A stretch of 56,737 nt of DNA. Source: an uncultured Paludibacter sp. Its GTDB lineage: Bacteria; Bacteroidota; Bacteroidia; Bacteroidales; Paludibacteraceae. Positions 34,365 to 42,516 of the stretch are shown here, one piece after another; positions within the stretch are counted from its first letter, which is position 1; each line of letters begins with the position of its first letter. The DNA lies in contig CALCBD010000017.1 in the NCBI GenBank assembly GCA_937897985.1, positions 1 to 56,737 on the forward strand, read 5' to 3'. The notes beneath the pieces are model-generated. The model did no database searches, was not told where the DNA came from, and saw only the letters and a list, made by a program, of their open reading frames with translations. The position numbers and the translations under genes are program-made.

Positions 34365-34404
34365 AAAAAAACTCCTCACGATTCATTCGTAGAGGAGTTT
34401 TTTT
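34365..34404. terminator. Bidirectional terminator between yebC and tRNA-Arg
   Basis: AAAAAACTCCTC pairs with GAGGAGTTTTTT around a 14-nt loop, with A and T runs on both sides. It ends yebC from one side and tRNA-Arg from the other. Confidence 0.85.
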
Positions 34405-34405
34405 G

Positions 34406-34479
<74 letters not shown>

Positions 34480-34868
34480 AGTCACTTATGAAAATAAGGT
34501 TTTTGTAATCTCGTTTTTACAAAAGTGCTGCAAAAGTAGTTTTTTTTTTGCATTGTTGCAACTGTTTTCCCAAAAAAAAGCCTTTCCACACCTAATGTTT
34601 GCTGAAAAATAGCTAATTTTGCAGGCGGTTGACATTTTATTTGTAAACCAATCGAAAATTTGATAAATCATTAAGTTTTCCGGTTTTTTTGTGCTTAAAT
34701 GATTGAGGGACTTGTTTTTGAAGTACATCATTTTGTCTGATTTTTTTTATTGAAAAGGATATCATAAAAATATCAGCGCAATAAACGGGATAAAAATGCA
34801 GATACTAACAGGTACCTGTTTCTTCAGTGGTTTAATAGGTCAAAATATATATAAAAAACAGTGAACGC
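34480..34868. other. 389-bp control region between tRNA-Arg and thrA
   Basis: It holds two promoter boxes: minus-strand TACTTTTG (34531-34538) for tRNA-Arg and plus-strand TAATTTTG (34614-34621) for thrA. The thrA transcript would have a leader of about 240 nt. That leader contains AACAGGTACCTGTT, a perfect 14-bp palindrome (34807-34820), inside a 22-codon ORF (34796-34864), plus an imperfect hairpin at about 34665-34702. No Thr-rich leader peptide was found. Confidence 0.5.
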
Positions 34869-37304
34869 ATGAAAGTAATGAAATTTGGCGGAACATCCGT
34901 AGGTTCTGTTCATGGAATTTTAAGTGTAAAAAAAATAGTTGAAGCTCAGAGCGAATCAGTAATAGTGGTTGTTTCGGCTCTTTCGGGAATTACCGATCAG
35001 CTCTACAAAGTTGCAAAACTTGCATGTGAAGGCGACGAAAGCTATTTATCAGAATATCAATCGATGCTCCAGCGACATTTGGAAGTGATTGAAGCTGTGA
35101 TTCCTGAACATAAAGCTGAAAATGTTCGTCAACTTATAAAATCACTTTTCAACGATTTATCCAATATACTCAGAGGAATCTTTCTGATCAGAGACACTTC
35201 GCCAAAAATAATTGATACCATTGTAAGTTATGGTGAATCAGCATCTTCGCTGATTATCTCTAATGCCATAGAAAATGCAGTTCATTCCGAATCCAAAAAT
35301 TTCATTAAAACCGTTCATCAATTTGATAAACACATCGTTGATTTTGCAACCACTAACCAGCTTATATGCGAAAAATTTGCTGATTTCAAAGGAATTCCGG
35401 TTTGCGGTGGATTTATTTCATCCGACAGCACCACTAATTATATTACAAATCTGGGAAGGGGCGGTTCGGATTACACAGCCGCAATTTTAGCTGCTGCCCT
35501 CAATGCTTCCATTCTCGAAATCTGGACTGATGTCGATGGTTTTATGACAGCCGATCCTCGCATTATCAGCAATACTTATGTGATTGAAAAACTGAGTTTT
35601 AGTGAAGCCATGGAACTTTGTAACTTTGGTGCCAAAGTGATTTATCCTCCAACAATTTTCCCTGTTTTTCATAAAAATATTCCGGTTGTCATAAAAAACA
35701 CCTTTAATCCGGAAGCAAAGGGAACCTATATCTCACAAAAAAGTGAAAGTGAAGCTTCAAAAGCCATTAAGGGAATTTCGTCTATCAACGATACATCGCT
35801 TATCACCATTCAGGGGCTTGGTATGGTCGGGGTTATCGGAGTAAATTACCGAATATTCCGGGTACTGGCCAAAAATGGTATCAGTGTCTTTCTTGTTTCA
35901 CAGGCTTCTTCCGAAAACACAACTTCCATTGGGGTTAAAAATGCCGATAGTCAGTTGGCTGTAAAAGTGCTGCGACAGGAGTTTGAAGCCGAAATTGCTC
36001 AGGGTGAAATCGATAATATTTTTTCGGAGGATGATCTCGCTACAGTGGCAATTGTTGGCGATAACATGAAACGTACTCCCGGAATCGCAGGAAAACTTTT
36101 CGGGACCTTAGGTAAAAACGGTATCAATGTGATAGCCTGTGCTCAGGGTGCATCCGAAACCAATATATCATTTGTAACCGACAGAAAATCGTTACGTAAA
36201 GCATTGAACGTTATTCACGACTCTTTCTTTCTGTCTGAATATCAGGTGTTAAACGTATTTTTAGCCGGAATCGGAACAGTGGGTAGTAATTTAATTGAAC
36301 AGATTAAAAAACAACAGCCCAAGTTAATGAGTCAGAATGGTTTAAAACTCAATGTAGTGGGTATTGCTTCGAGTAAAAAAATGATTTTTGCCCGCGAAGG
36401 AATTCAGCTTGACAATTATCGTGAAAATCTGAATAATAATGGTCAGGATGCAAGTTCGTCGCGTATCGCACAGGAGGTTATTAATATGAATATTTTTAAC
36501 TCTGTATTTGTGGATTGTACAGCAAATCACGAAATAGCTTCGTTGTATCAAACCATGCTCGAAAACAATATATCGGTGGTAGCAGCCAATAAACTTGCAG
36601 CTTCGTCGTCGTATAAAAATTATTTTACACTCAGGGAATTATCCCGTCGCAAAGGCGTTAAATTTCTTTTCGAAACGAATGTTGGTGCCGGATTACCTAT
36701 TATAAACACAATGAACAGTTTGATTAACAGTGGAGACCATATTCAGAAAATGCAGGCCGTTCTTTCAGGTACCTTAAATTTTATTTTTAATACTATCAGC
36801 GAAGATATTCCGATGAGCAAAGCCATTCTGATGGCAAAAGAAGCCGGTTTTTCCGAACCTGATCCGCGCATCGACCTCAGCGGTAAGGATGTTGTACGTA
36901 AACTTGTGATACTTGCCCGCGAAGCGGGATATCCCGTGGAACAGGACGATGTGAAAAAGAATCTGTTCATTCCCGACGATTATTTCAAAGGTTCCATCGA
37001 TGAATTCTGGAATTCGATTTCGAAATTAGATGAAGAATTCGAGGAAAAACGTAAGAAATTATCCGTTCAGGGCAAACGCTGGCGCTTTGTGGCAACTATG
37101 GAAATGGGCAATTGTGAAGTAGGTTTACAGGAAGTTGATAATATGCATCCGTTTTACGATTTACAGGGAAGCAATAATATTGTGCTGATTACCACCGAAA
37201 GATACAACGAATTTCCAATGATGATCAAAGGTTACGGTGCCGGAGCAAGCGTAACTGCAGCCGGTGTCTTCTCCGATATCATCAGCATTGCCAATATCAG
37301 ATAA
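34869..37304 (+). CDS. thrA: Bifunctional aspartokinase/homoserine dehydrogenase
   Basis: An 811-aa fused enzyme catalysing the first and third steps from aspartate to homoserine, leading to threonine, methionine and, from the shared early step, lysine. The aspartokinase domain (1-290) has MKFGGTSVGS and NLGRGGSDYTA. Paired ACT domains follow (about 305-455), where amino acids bind. The homoserine dehydrogenase (460-811) has FLAGIGTVGSNL for NAD(P) and GVKFLFETNVGAGLPI. An FKBP lipoprotein gene follows after 29 nt. A long leader suggests regulation. Confidence 0.96.
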   Translation: MKVMKFGGTSVGSVHGILSVKKIVEAQSESVIVVVSALSGITDQLYKVAKLACEGDESYLSEYQSMLQRHLEVIEAVIPEHKAENVRQLIKSLFNDLSNILRGIFLIRDTSPKIIDTIVSYGESASSLIISNAIENAVHSESKNFIKTVHQFDKHIVDFATTNQLICEKFADFKGIPVCGGFISSDSTTNYITNLGRGGSDYTAAILAAALNASILEIWTDVDGFMTADPRIISNTYVIEKLSFSEAMELCNFGAKVIYPPTIFPVFHKNIPVVIKNTFNPEAKGTYISQKSESEASKAIKGISSINDTSLITIQGLGMVGVIGVNYRIFRVLAKNGISVFLVSQASSENTTSIGVKNADSQLAVKVLRQEFEAEIAQGEIDNIFSEDDLATVAIVGDNMKRTPGIAGKLFGTLGKNGINVIACAQGASETNISFVTDRKSLRKALNVIHDSFFLSEYQVLNVFLAGIGTVGSNLIEQIKKQQPKLMSQNGLKLNVVGIASSKKMIFAREGIQLDNYRENLNNNGQDASSSRIAQEVINMNIFNSVFVDCTANHEIASLYQTMLENNISVVAANKLAASSSYKNYFTLRELSRRKGVKFLFETNVGAGLPIINTMNSLINSGDHIQKMQAVLSGTLNFIFNTISEDIPMSKAILMAKEAGFSEPDPRIDLSGKDVVRKLVILAREAGYPVEQDDVKKNLFIPDDYFKGSIDEFWNSISKLDEEFEEKRKKLSVQGKRWRFVATMEMGNCEVGLQEVDNMHPFYDLQGSNNIVLITTERYNEFPMMIKGYGAGASVTAAGVFSDIISIANIR

Positions 37305-37333
37305 TACTTCATTGTGGTTAAATAATTGATATA

Positions 37334-37858
37334 ATGAAGTTGAATTATTATTTGCTCTTTCTTCTGTTCGTTTTTTTTTCCTGTTCACGACCGGCACCAC
37401 AAATACCGGCCAACAAACCGGATGCAAATGATAGTATGAGAATGGCTGTTGTACAGGCTAACGAAAAACTGATTATGGCCGAAGATAGCCTTGTGCGGAT
37501 TTATGTGAATAAAACCGACAGCGTATTTCAGAAATATAAATCGGGCTTTTGGTATAAAATTAACTATCCGACTAAACATCAACCGGTTAAGACAGGTGGA
37601 AAATACAGGATTCAATATTCGGTATATACATTGGATAATAAATTTTTATTGAATGAAACAAAACGGGTTGAAACAGGCAAACGTGAAATTATCAGAGGAT
37701 TAGATGAAATGCTGCTGCTGATGCACCCTGGCGAAAAAGCAACTTTAATAATTCCCTGGTACCTTGCTTACGGTCTGAAGGGCGACCTTAAAACCGTGGG
37801 TCCGTATACTTCGGTGAAAGTCTATCTGTATGTGTATAATGAACCTTCGGGTAATTAA
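37334..37858 (+). CDS. FKBP-type peptidyl-prolyl isomerase lipoprotein
   Basis: A 174-aa lipoprotein (signal KLNYYLLFLLFVFFSCS; lipidated Cys17). The C-terminal FKBP domain (about 85-170) has IIRGLDEMLLLMHPGEKATLIIPW and LAYG, the standard core (usually V-I-x-G-W-x-x-x-x-x-x-M-x-x-G). It resembles GldI-type isomerases of Bacteroidetes. It probably helps fold exported proteins in the periplasm. Confidence 0.87.
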   Translation: MKLNYYLLFLLFVFFSCSRPAPQIPANKPDANDSMRMAVVQANEKLIMAEDSLVRIYVNKTDSVFQKYKSGFWYKINYPTKHQPVKTGGKYRIQYSVYTLDNKFLLNETKRVETGKREIIRGLDEMLLLMHPGEKATLIIPWYLAYGLKGDLKTVGPYTSVKVYLYVYNEPSGN

Positions 37859-37958
37859 TTGTAAATTATTAATCTGCATCAACTCATATTTGATATTCTT
37901 AACTTTTAATTTCGGGATAATAATCGGATATTTGCAAACGAATTTATTTTAATCATTT

Positions 37959-38501
37959 ATGAAACTATTTTCAAGATTATTGCTTCTTTTGGTTGTAATT
38001 ACCGCTGTACTTTCATCGTGTAGCGATAATGTAACTTATGCTGAACAACTTAAAGCCGAAAAGGAACTTATTGCCGATTACATTAAACGAAATAATATTA
38101 AGGTTGTTTCGGAATTTCCTACTAAATTCCCCTGGGATGAAAATGTTTATGTGTTGACTAAATCAGGAATGTATTTTCATCTTGTAAGTCAGGGAGATAT
38201 GACTGAAGGAGCCGATACCCTGGCAAAAAACGATTTGGTAGTGCCTCGCTTTTATCAAATTACTCTTAATACCGACCCGGTTACAATATCGAACTGGAAT
38301 ACAGTCGATTATCCATATCCTACCACATTTAATTATAATGACCTGACTCAGGCTTGCGCCGGATGGCACGAGGCTGTTTCGTATATGAAGAGGAATAATT
38401 CACGTGCATTGTTTATCCTGCATTCAAAAATCGGATTTACTGCTACCGACAATTCGGTTGTTCCTTACCTGTATGATATGAAAATTAAAATTCAGAAATA
38501 A
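37959..38501 (+). CDS. DUF4827 lipoprotein (FKBP-like)
   Basis: A 180-aa lipoprotein (signal MKLFSRLLLLLVVITAVLSS, then Cys). DUF4827 proteins are distant FKBP-like folds of Bacteroidetes and are often found next to glmM, as here. TYAEQLKAEKELIADYIKRN (residues 26-45) is the typical start of the mature protein. Function unknown, and isomerase activity is not implied. Confidence 0.82.
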   Translation: MKLFSRLLLLLVVITAVLSSCSDNVTYAEQLKAEKELIADYIKRNNIKVVSEFPTKFPWDENVYVLTKSGMYFHLVSQGDMTEGADTLAKNDLVVPRFYQITLNTDPVTISNWNTVDYPYPTTFNYNDLTQACAGWHEAVSYMKRNNSRALFILHSKIGFTATDNSVVPYLYDMKIKIQK

Positions 38502-38540
38502 ACAAACATTTCAGAAATTTGATATAAGTATAAAATAAAA

Positions 38541-38573
38541 AAGAAAGTAGGATCATTATTCTGCTTTTTTTAT
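38541..38573 (+). terminator. Weak terminator after the DUF4827 gene
   Basis: AAAGTAG pairs imperfectly with CTGCTTT across a 10-nt loop, followed by a T run. It lies about 40 nt past the stop. Confidence 0.4.
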
Positions 38574-38622
38574 TTAAGTCAAATCCGGTATAAAAAATTT
38601 AACAATCAAATATCAGAAAATC

Positions 38623-40014
38623 ATGGCATTAATTAAATCAATTTCAGGTATCCGCGGAACGATAGGTGGAAAAGTAGGAGAGGGGTTGAGCCCTGTAGAT
38701 GTTGTAAGGTTTACAGCTGCTTATGCAACGCAAATAAAGGCCAACAAAACCTGCACCTCCAATCAAATAATTGTTGGTCGTGATGCCCGTATCTCCGGCG
38801 AAATGGTTAATCAGCTGGTAGTAGGCACATTGTTGAGCATGGGATTCGACGTTGTCAATATAGGTCTTGCAACCACACCGACCACCGAACTCGCAGTGAC
38901 TATTCACAAAGCTGCAGGTGGTATTATTTTAACTGCAAGTCATAATCCGAAACAATGGAATGCGCTTAAATTGTTAAACGAAAATGGCGAATTTCTGAAT
39001 GCAGCAGAGGGCGAAGCAGTATTGAAAATTGCAGCTGAAGAATCATTTATATTTTCACCTGTCGACGAGGTGGGTGTGTTGAGCTATGATGACACCATGC
39101 TCGAAAAACATATTGAAAGTGTGCTTTCGCTCGAACTTGTTGATAAAGAGGCGATTGCTGCCGCTGATTTTTCGGTGGCCATCGATTGTGTAAATTCAGT
39201 TGGTGGAATTGCAATTCCGGCTTTGTTAAAGGCTTTAGGTGTAAAAAGGACAGAAGCACTTTACTGCGAACCAAACGGCCATTTTCCGCACAATCCCGAA
39301 CCATTGCCCGAACATCTGACCGATATTTCGGAACTGATGAAAAACGGAAAAGCGGATGTGGGATTTGTAGTAGACCCTGATGTCGACAGATTAGCAATTA
39401 TTTGCGAGGATGGAAGTATGTTTGGTGAAGAATACACATTGGTTTCAATTGCTGATTATATACTGCAAAATACACCGGGTAATACGGTTTCGAACCTGAG
39501 TTCAACGCGTGCTTTGAGAGATGTCACCCGAAAATACAACTGTGAATACAATGCCGCTGCAGTTGGTGAAGTTAATGTGGTTAGCAAAATGAAGGCTACC
39601 AACGCTGTAATCGGTGGTGAAGGAAATGGTGGCGTTATTTATCCGGCCAGTCATTACGGAAGAGACGCTTTAGTGGGTATTGCGCTGTTTCTTACACTTT
39701 TATCGAAACAAAAACTAAAAGTTTCGGAACTTCGTAAAACATATCCTGATTACTTTATTTCAAAGAATAAAATTGAACTCACACCTTCAATTGATGTTGA
39801 TAAAGTGCTTAAAACAATAAAGGAAAATCATTCACAATACGAAGTAAATGACATTGATGGAGTCAAAATTGATTTCCCGGAAGGATGGGTTCATTTACGA
39901 AAATCGAATACCGAACCTATTATCCGTATTTACTCTGAGGCTGCCACTGCTGCAAAAGCCAATGAGTTTGCACAAAGTATAATTGTACAAATCAAAGAAA
40001 TTGCAGGTATCTGA
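38623..40014 (+). CDS. glmM: Phosphoglucosamine mutase
   Basis: A 463-aa enzyme converting glucosamine-6-phosphate to glucosamine-1-phosphate for peptidoglycan and lipid A precursors. The phosphoserine is in TASHNPKQWNALK (Ser106). The metal loop is DPDVDRLAI and the sugar loop is GEGNGGVIYP. The phosphate-binding end is RKSNTEPIIRIYSE. It could also act on mannose or glucose phosphates, as related phosphohexomutases do. Confidence 0.92.
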   Translation: MALIKSISGIRGTIGGKVGEGLSPVDVVRFTAAYATQIKANKTCTSNQIIVGRDARISGEMVNQLVVGTLLSMGFDVVNIGLATTPTTELAVTIHKAAGGIILTASHNPKQWNALKLLNENGEFLNAAEGEAVLKIAAEESFIFSPVDEVGVLSYDDTMLEKHIESVLSLELVDKEAIAAADFSVAIDCVNSVGGIAIPALLKALGVKRTEALYCEPNGHFPHNPEPLPEHLTDISELMKNGKADVGFVVDPDVDRLAIICEDGSMFGEEYTLVSIADYILQNTPGNTVSNLSSTRALRDVTRKYNCEYNAAAVGEVNVVSKMKATNAVIGGEGNGGVIYPASHYGRDALVGIALFLTLLSKQKLKVSELRKTYPDYFISKNKIELTPSIDVDKVLKTIKENHSQYEVNDIDGVKIDFPEGWVHLRKSNTEPIIRIYSEAATAAKANEFAQSIIVQIKEIAGI

Positions 40015-40046
40015 TTTCTTTCCTCCTGAACAAAAAAAGGAGCATT

Positions 40047-40175
40047 TTGAAAATAAAAGGAACGTAAATTACATAAAATCACTAATTGAATTGGGGATAC
40101 TTATGTAATTTGCGTTTTGAAAAAATCTTTTTGAAATGGTTTTTGCTTTTAATTTGCGGAATTTACGTTCAAAAT
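40047..40175. repeat. Overlapping inverted repeats between glmM and dnaX
   Basis: AACGTAAATTACATAA (40061-40076) pairs with 40101-40116 with one mismatch. The first 11 bases, GAACGTAAATT (40060-40070), pair perfectly with AATTTACGTTC (40160-40170) instead. Two alternative folds are thus possible. The element could be a decayed MITE or a structured RNA at the glmM 3' end. The rest of the 414-bp gap, apart from the terminator at 40323-40364, shows nothing. Confidence 0.5.
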
Positions 40176-40322
40176 AATTTTTTTATACAACTCAGATAAG
40201 GAGAGTAACTATCTGCAGATTCAACTTTTTGAAGATTTTATACTTTTTAAAATCCGCTCCATCAGTGAAAATCTGCGTTCAATTGTTTTTTAGCCTGCAA
40301 CATTTATTGATTCACACGACAT

Positions 40323-40364
40323 AAAAAAAAGTTTACTGAAATGAAATTCAGTAAACTTTTTTTT
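40323..40364. terminator. Strong bidirectional terminator between glmM and dnaX
   Basis: An 18-bp perfect stem (40323-40340 with 40347-40364) has eight A on one side and eight T on the other, with a 6-nt loop. It serves the convergent glmM and dnaX. Confidence 0.9.
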
Positions 40365-40428
40365 ATAATACATTGAAAATAAGCCTTTTCAAGGATTTTT
40401 AGCAATAATTTCCGGAAAATATACCCTT

Positions 40429-41094
40429 TTAATCAATTTCAAGTTGCAGATTTTTTCTTAATTTCTCGAGTGCAGGGTTTTGTTCCACCATCAGTTTATA
40501 TCTTTCTTCAGGCGACAAAGTGCGTTGAGAATCAGATTCTTCTACCAATTTAATAGTCATTTTTATTGAAGAATTCATAAGCCGGTTGATCAGAAATCCT
40601 GTTATGTCCGCCTGAATTTTTTTTAATTCATTTTCCTGAATGAAATTATTGACATGTACTTCAAATTCATTTTCCGACACTCTGACAGGTAAATTTGTAT
40701 TCTGAAACCCAACCATTTTAATTTCGTCGCTGATTGTTTTTCCAAATTCGTTCCATGCTTCCAGCAGGGCTTTATCGTCGAATCTCTCATTCATCTGCAC
40801 CTGAACTTTTTTAGTCGTTTCGTAAGTTTCCGGAGATGAATGAACTGCATTTTGTTTCGAAATGGAAATACTTGCAGGTCGTTGTTTATTCACCGGCTGA
40901 TTTTGAATATTTGCAGGTGTTTGTTTTTGATTGATGCTCCCGGTATCTGGCTGAGCAGGCTGAGCAGGCTGAGCAGGTCTGGCCGGTATCCTGTTTTCGT
41001 TAACCGGGGTTTCGTTGTTGCTGATTGTATTATTTGTGATTTTCTGAAGTGGGATTAAATCTTTATCGTTCAATTCAGCTTTTTTTTTTTTCAT
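40429..41094 (-). CDS. dnaX: DnaX C-terminal (tau-specific) part in a shifted frame
   Basis: A 221-aa frame containing what should be the end of DNA polymerase III tau. Residues 1-110 are a low-complexity Pro/Gln/Asn linker (with PAQPAQPAQP), and residues 110-221 form a compact C-terminal domain (ALLEAWNEFGKTISDEI and NEFEVHVNNF) typical of Bacteroidetes DnaX. It lies in the other frame from the N-terminal part, which stops at 41075. The joint is a run of 12 A. It is probably reached by slippage; reinitiation at ATG 41094 is less likely. See the N-terminal entry. Confidence 0.8.
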   Translation of the reverse strand: MKKKKAELNDKDLIPLQKITNNTISNNETPVNENRIPARPAQPAQPAQPDTGSINQKQTPANIQNQPVNKQRPASISISKQNAVHSSPETYETTKKVQVQMNERFDDKALLEAWNEFGKTISDEIKMVGFQNTNLPVRVSENEFEVHVNNFIQENELKKIQADITGFLINRLMNSSIKMTIKLVEESDSQRTLSPEERYKLMVEQNPALEKLRKNLQLEID

Positions 41095-42184
41095 CTGTGA
41101 GCTGACACATACGAATCAAAGCTATTTCCACCAAAAGTCGCTTATTTTTGCTGATCCGGTAATTGAGATCACATTCATTACTTATCTTAAGTGCCTGAAA
41201 AAGAAAATCCGATGTACAATGTTGTGCCTGTTGATGATAACGTTTACCTATATCAGCCCCGACTTCGAGAAGTTCAATGGTAGCCGCATCCCTGCAAACC
41301 AAAACGTCCCTGAAATGAGAACTTAAACCGGTAATAAAGTGATTTGCATCGAAGCCTTTGTTCAGAATATCATTGAAAATGAGAAGAGCCTTTTGCACAT
41401 TACCTTCAAGAAAAGCTTCCACCAGATTAAAATAATACTCATAATCAAGCACATTCAGGTTTTCGATAACACCCTGATAAGTAATGTTATTCCCGCAAAA
41501 ACTTACCAGTTGATCAAAAATTGACAAGGCATCGCGCATACCGCCATCACTTTTCTGGGCAATTATGTTCAGTGCATTATCGTCGACATTAACATTTTCT
41601 TTTTTAGCAACATACTGAAGATGTGCTACAGTATCGGCAACAGTGATTCTGTTAAAGTCGTAAATCTGACAACGTGATAATATGGTTGGAATAATTTTAT
41701 GTTTTTCGGTGGTAGCCAGAATAAAAATGGCGTGTGAAGGCGGTTCTTCGAGCGTTTTCAGAAATGCATTGAAAGCACCTGCCGAAAGCATGTGAACTTC
41801 ATCGACGATGTAAACACTGTATTTACCTATTTGCGGTGGAATTCTCACCTGGTCGATCAATGAACGGATGTCCTCCACACTGTTGTTTGAGGCAGCGTCG
41901 AGTTCGTGAATATTATACGAACGCTGATCGTTGAATGAAACACACGATTCGCATTCATTGCAGGCTTCATTTTCGGGCGTTAAATGTTCGCAGTTAATCG
42001 TTTTTGCAAAGATACGGGCACAGGTGGTTTTCCCTACACCCCGCGGACCGCAAAACAGATAGGCATGAGCTAAATGATTGCTTATGATTGCATTTTTCAG
42101 TGTGGTTGTAAGTGCCGTCTGACCTACAACCGAATTAAAAGTTCCGGGACGGTATTTACGGGCCGAAACAATAAAATTGTCCAT
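41075..42184 (-). CDS. dnaX: DNA polymerase III clamp-loader subunit DnaX (gamma-length product)
   Basis: A 369-aa ATPase of the clamp loader. Start ATG 42184 is preferred to the longer frame from 42247. Walker A is GPRGVGKTT (46-54), zinc cysteines are Cys65, Cys75, Cys78 and Cys81, and the Walker B region is VYIVDEVHML. Domain III ends with ALIRMCQLTDEKKKS and a TGA stop. At the end of domain III the gene meets A12 (41080-41091); one A less, or a +1 ribosome shift, joins it to the 40429-41094 frame to give full tau. Ending in frame 0 gives a gamma-like product. A sequencing error in the homopolymer is the other explanation. Confidence 0.93.
   Translation of the reverse strand: MDNFIVSARKYRPGTFNSVVGQTALTTTLKNAIISNHLAHAYLFCGPRGVGKTTCARIFAKTINCEHLTPENEACNECESCVSFNDQRSYNIHELDAASNNSVEDIRSLIDQVRIPPQIGKYSVYIVDEVHMLSAGAFNAFLKTLEEPPSHAIFILATTEKHKIIPTILSRCQIYDFNRITVADTVAHLQYVAKKENVNVDDNALNIIAQKSDGGMRDALSIFDQLVSFCGNNITYQGVIENLNVLDYEYYFNLVEAFLEGNVQKALLIFNDILNKGFDANHFITGLSSHFRDVLVCRDAATIELLEVGADIGKRYHQQAQHCTSDFLFQALKISNECDLNYRISKNKRLLVEIALIRMCQLTDEKKKS
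41080..41091 (-). promoter_or_regulatory. A12 slippage/frameshift site in dnaX
   Basis: Twelve consecutive A on the coding strand (GATG-A12-GCTGA). A net change of -1 A or +2 A in the mRNA restores one frame through the whole gene. Thermus thermophilus dnaX uses transcript slippage on A9 to make tau and gamma, and this site is in the equivalent place. Confidence 0.6.
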
Positions 42185-42214
42185 ATATATCGAATTTTTT
42201 CTGTCTTGGAAGTG

Positions 42215-42222
42215 CAAATATA
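42215..42222 (-). promoter_or_regulatory. Promoter -7 box of dnaX
   Basis: The minus strand reads TATATTTG, 31 nt upstream of the dnaX start at 42184; the longer start at 42247 lies upstream of it, which supports 42184. Confidence 0.65.
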
Positions 42223-42339
42223 CAGAAAAATTGACCAATAAAAACAAGCTGTTTTAAAAATTAAGCAAAGCTAAAAATCAGGTTAAAATCCTGTACCTGC
42301 CATTGATGTACGAACAGTTTAATATTCAAGCTATTTTAT

Positions 42340-42347
42340 TAAATTTG
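42340..42347 (+). promoter_or_regulatory. Promoter -7 box of the isoprenoid-synthase-like gene
   Basis: TAAATTTG fits TAnnTTTG. The leader to the chosen start at 42517 is about 165 nt and includes a 24-codon ORF beginning at ATG 42357, function unknown. Confidence 0.5.
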
Positions 42348-42516
42348 CAATATAAAATGTTTAAACGCCGTGATTTTAAAATAATACCGGATTGTTCAGA
42401 TTATCAGTTAGTTGCTGTTTGTAACAATTGAACGTACTGCAGGTAATATTTTTTTTATCGAAATGCAGGCTGAAATAAAGCCGGATAATTTTATATGTAT
42501 TCTGTCTGAAAATACG

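Noticed and set aside
34486..34731. 81-aa minus-strand ORF between tRNA-Arg and thrA
   Set aside because: It covers the tRNA promoter and thrA leader, has no recognisable features and is probably chance.
40429..41094. Independent gene for the tau-specific part of dnaX
   Set aside because: Its content is the expected DnaX C-terminus and it overlaps the A12 run; slippage or a sequence error is a simpler explanation than a separate gene.
42412..42516. Long TTG start for the isoprenoid-synthase-like protein
   Set aside because: Unlikely start codon; the extra residues show no family pattern.
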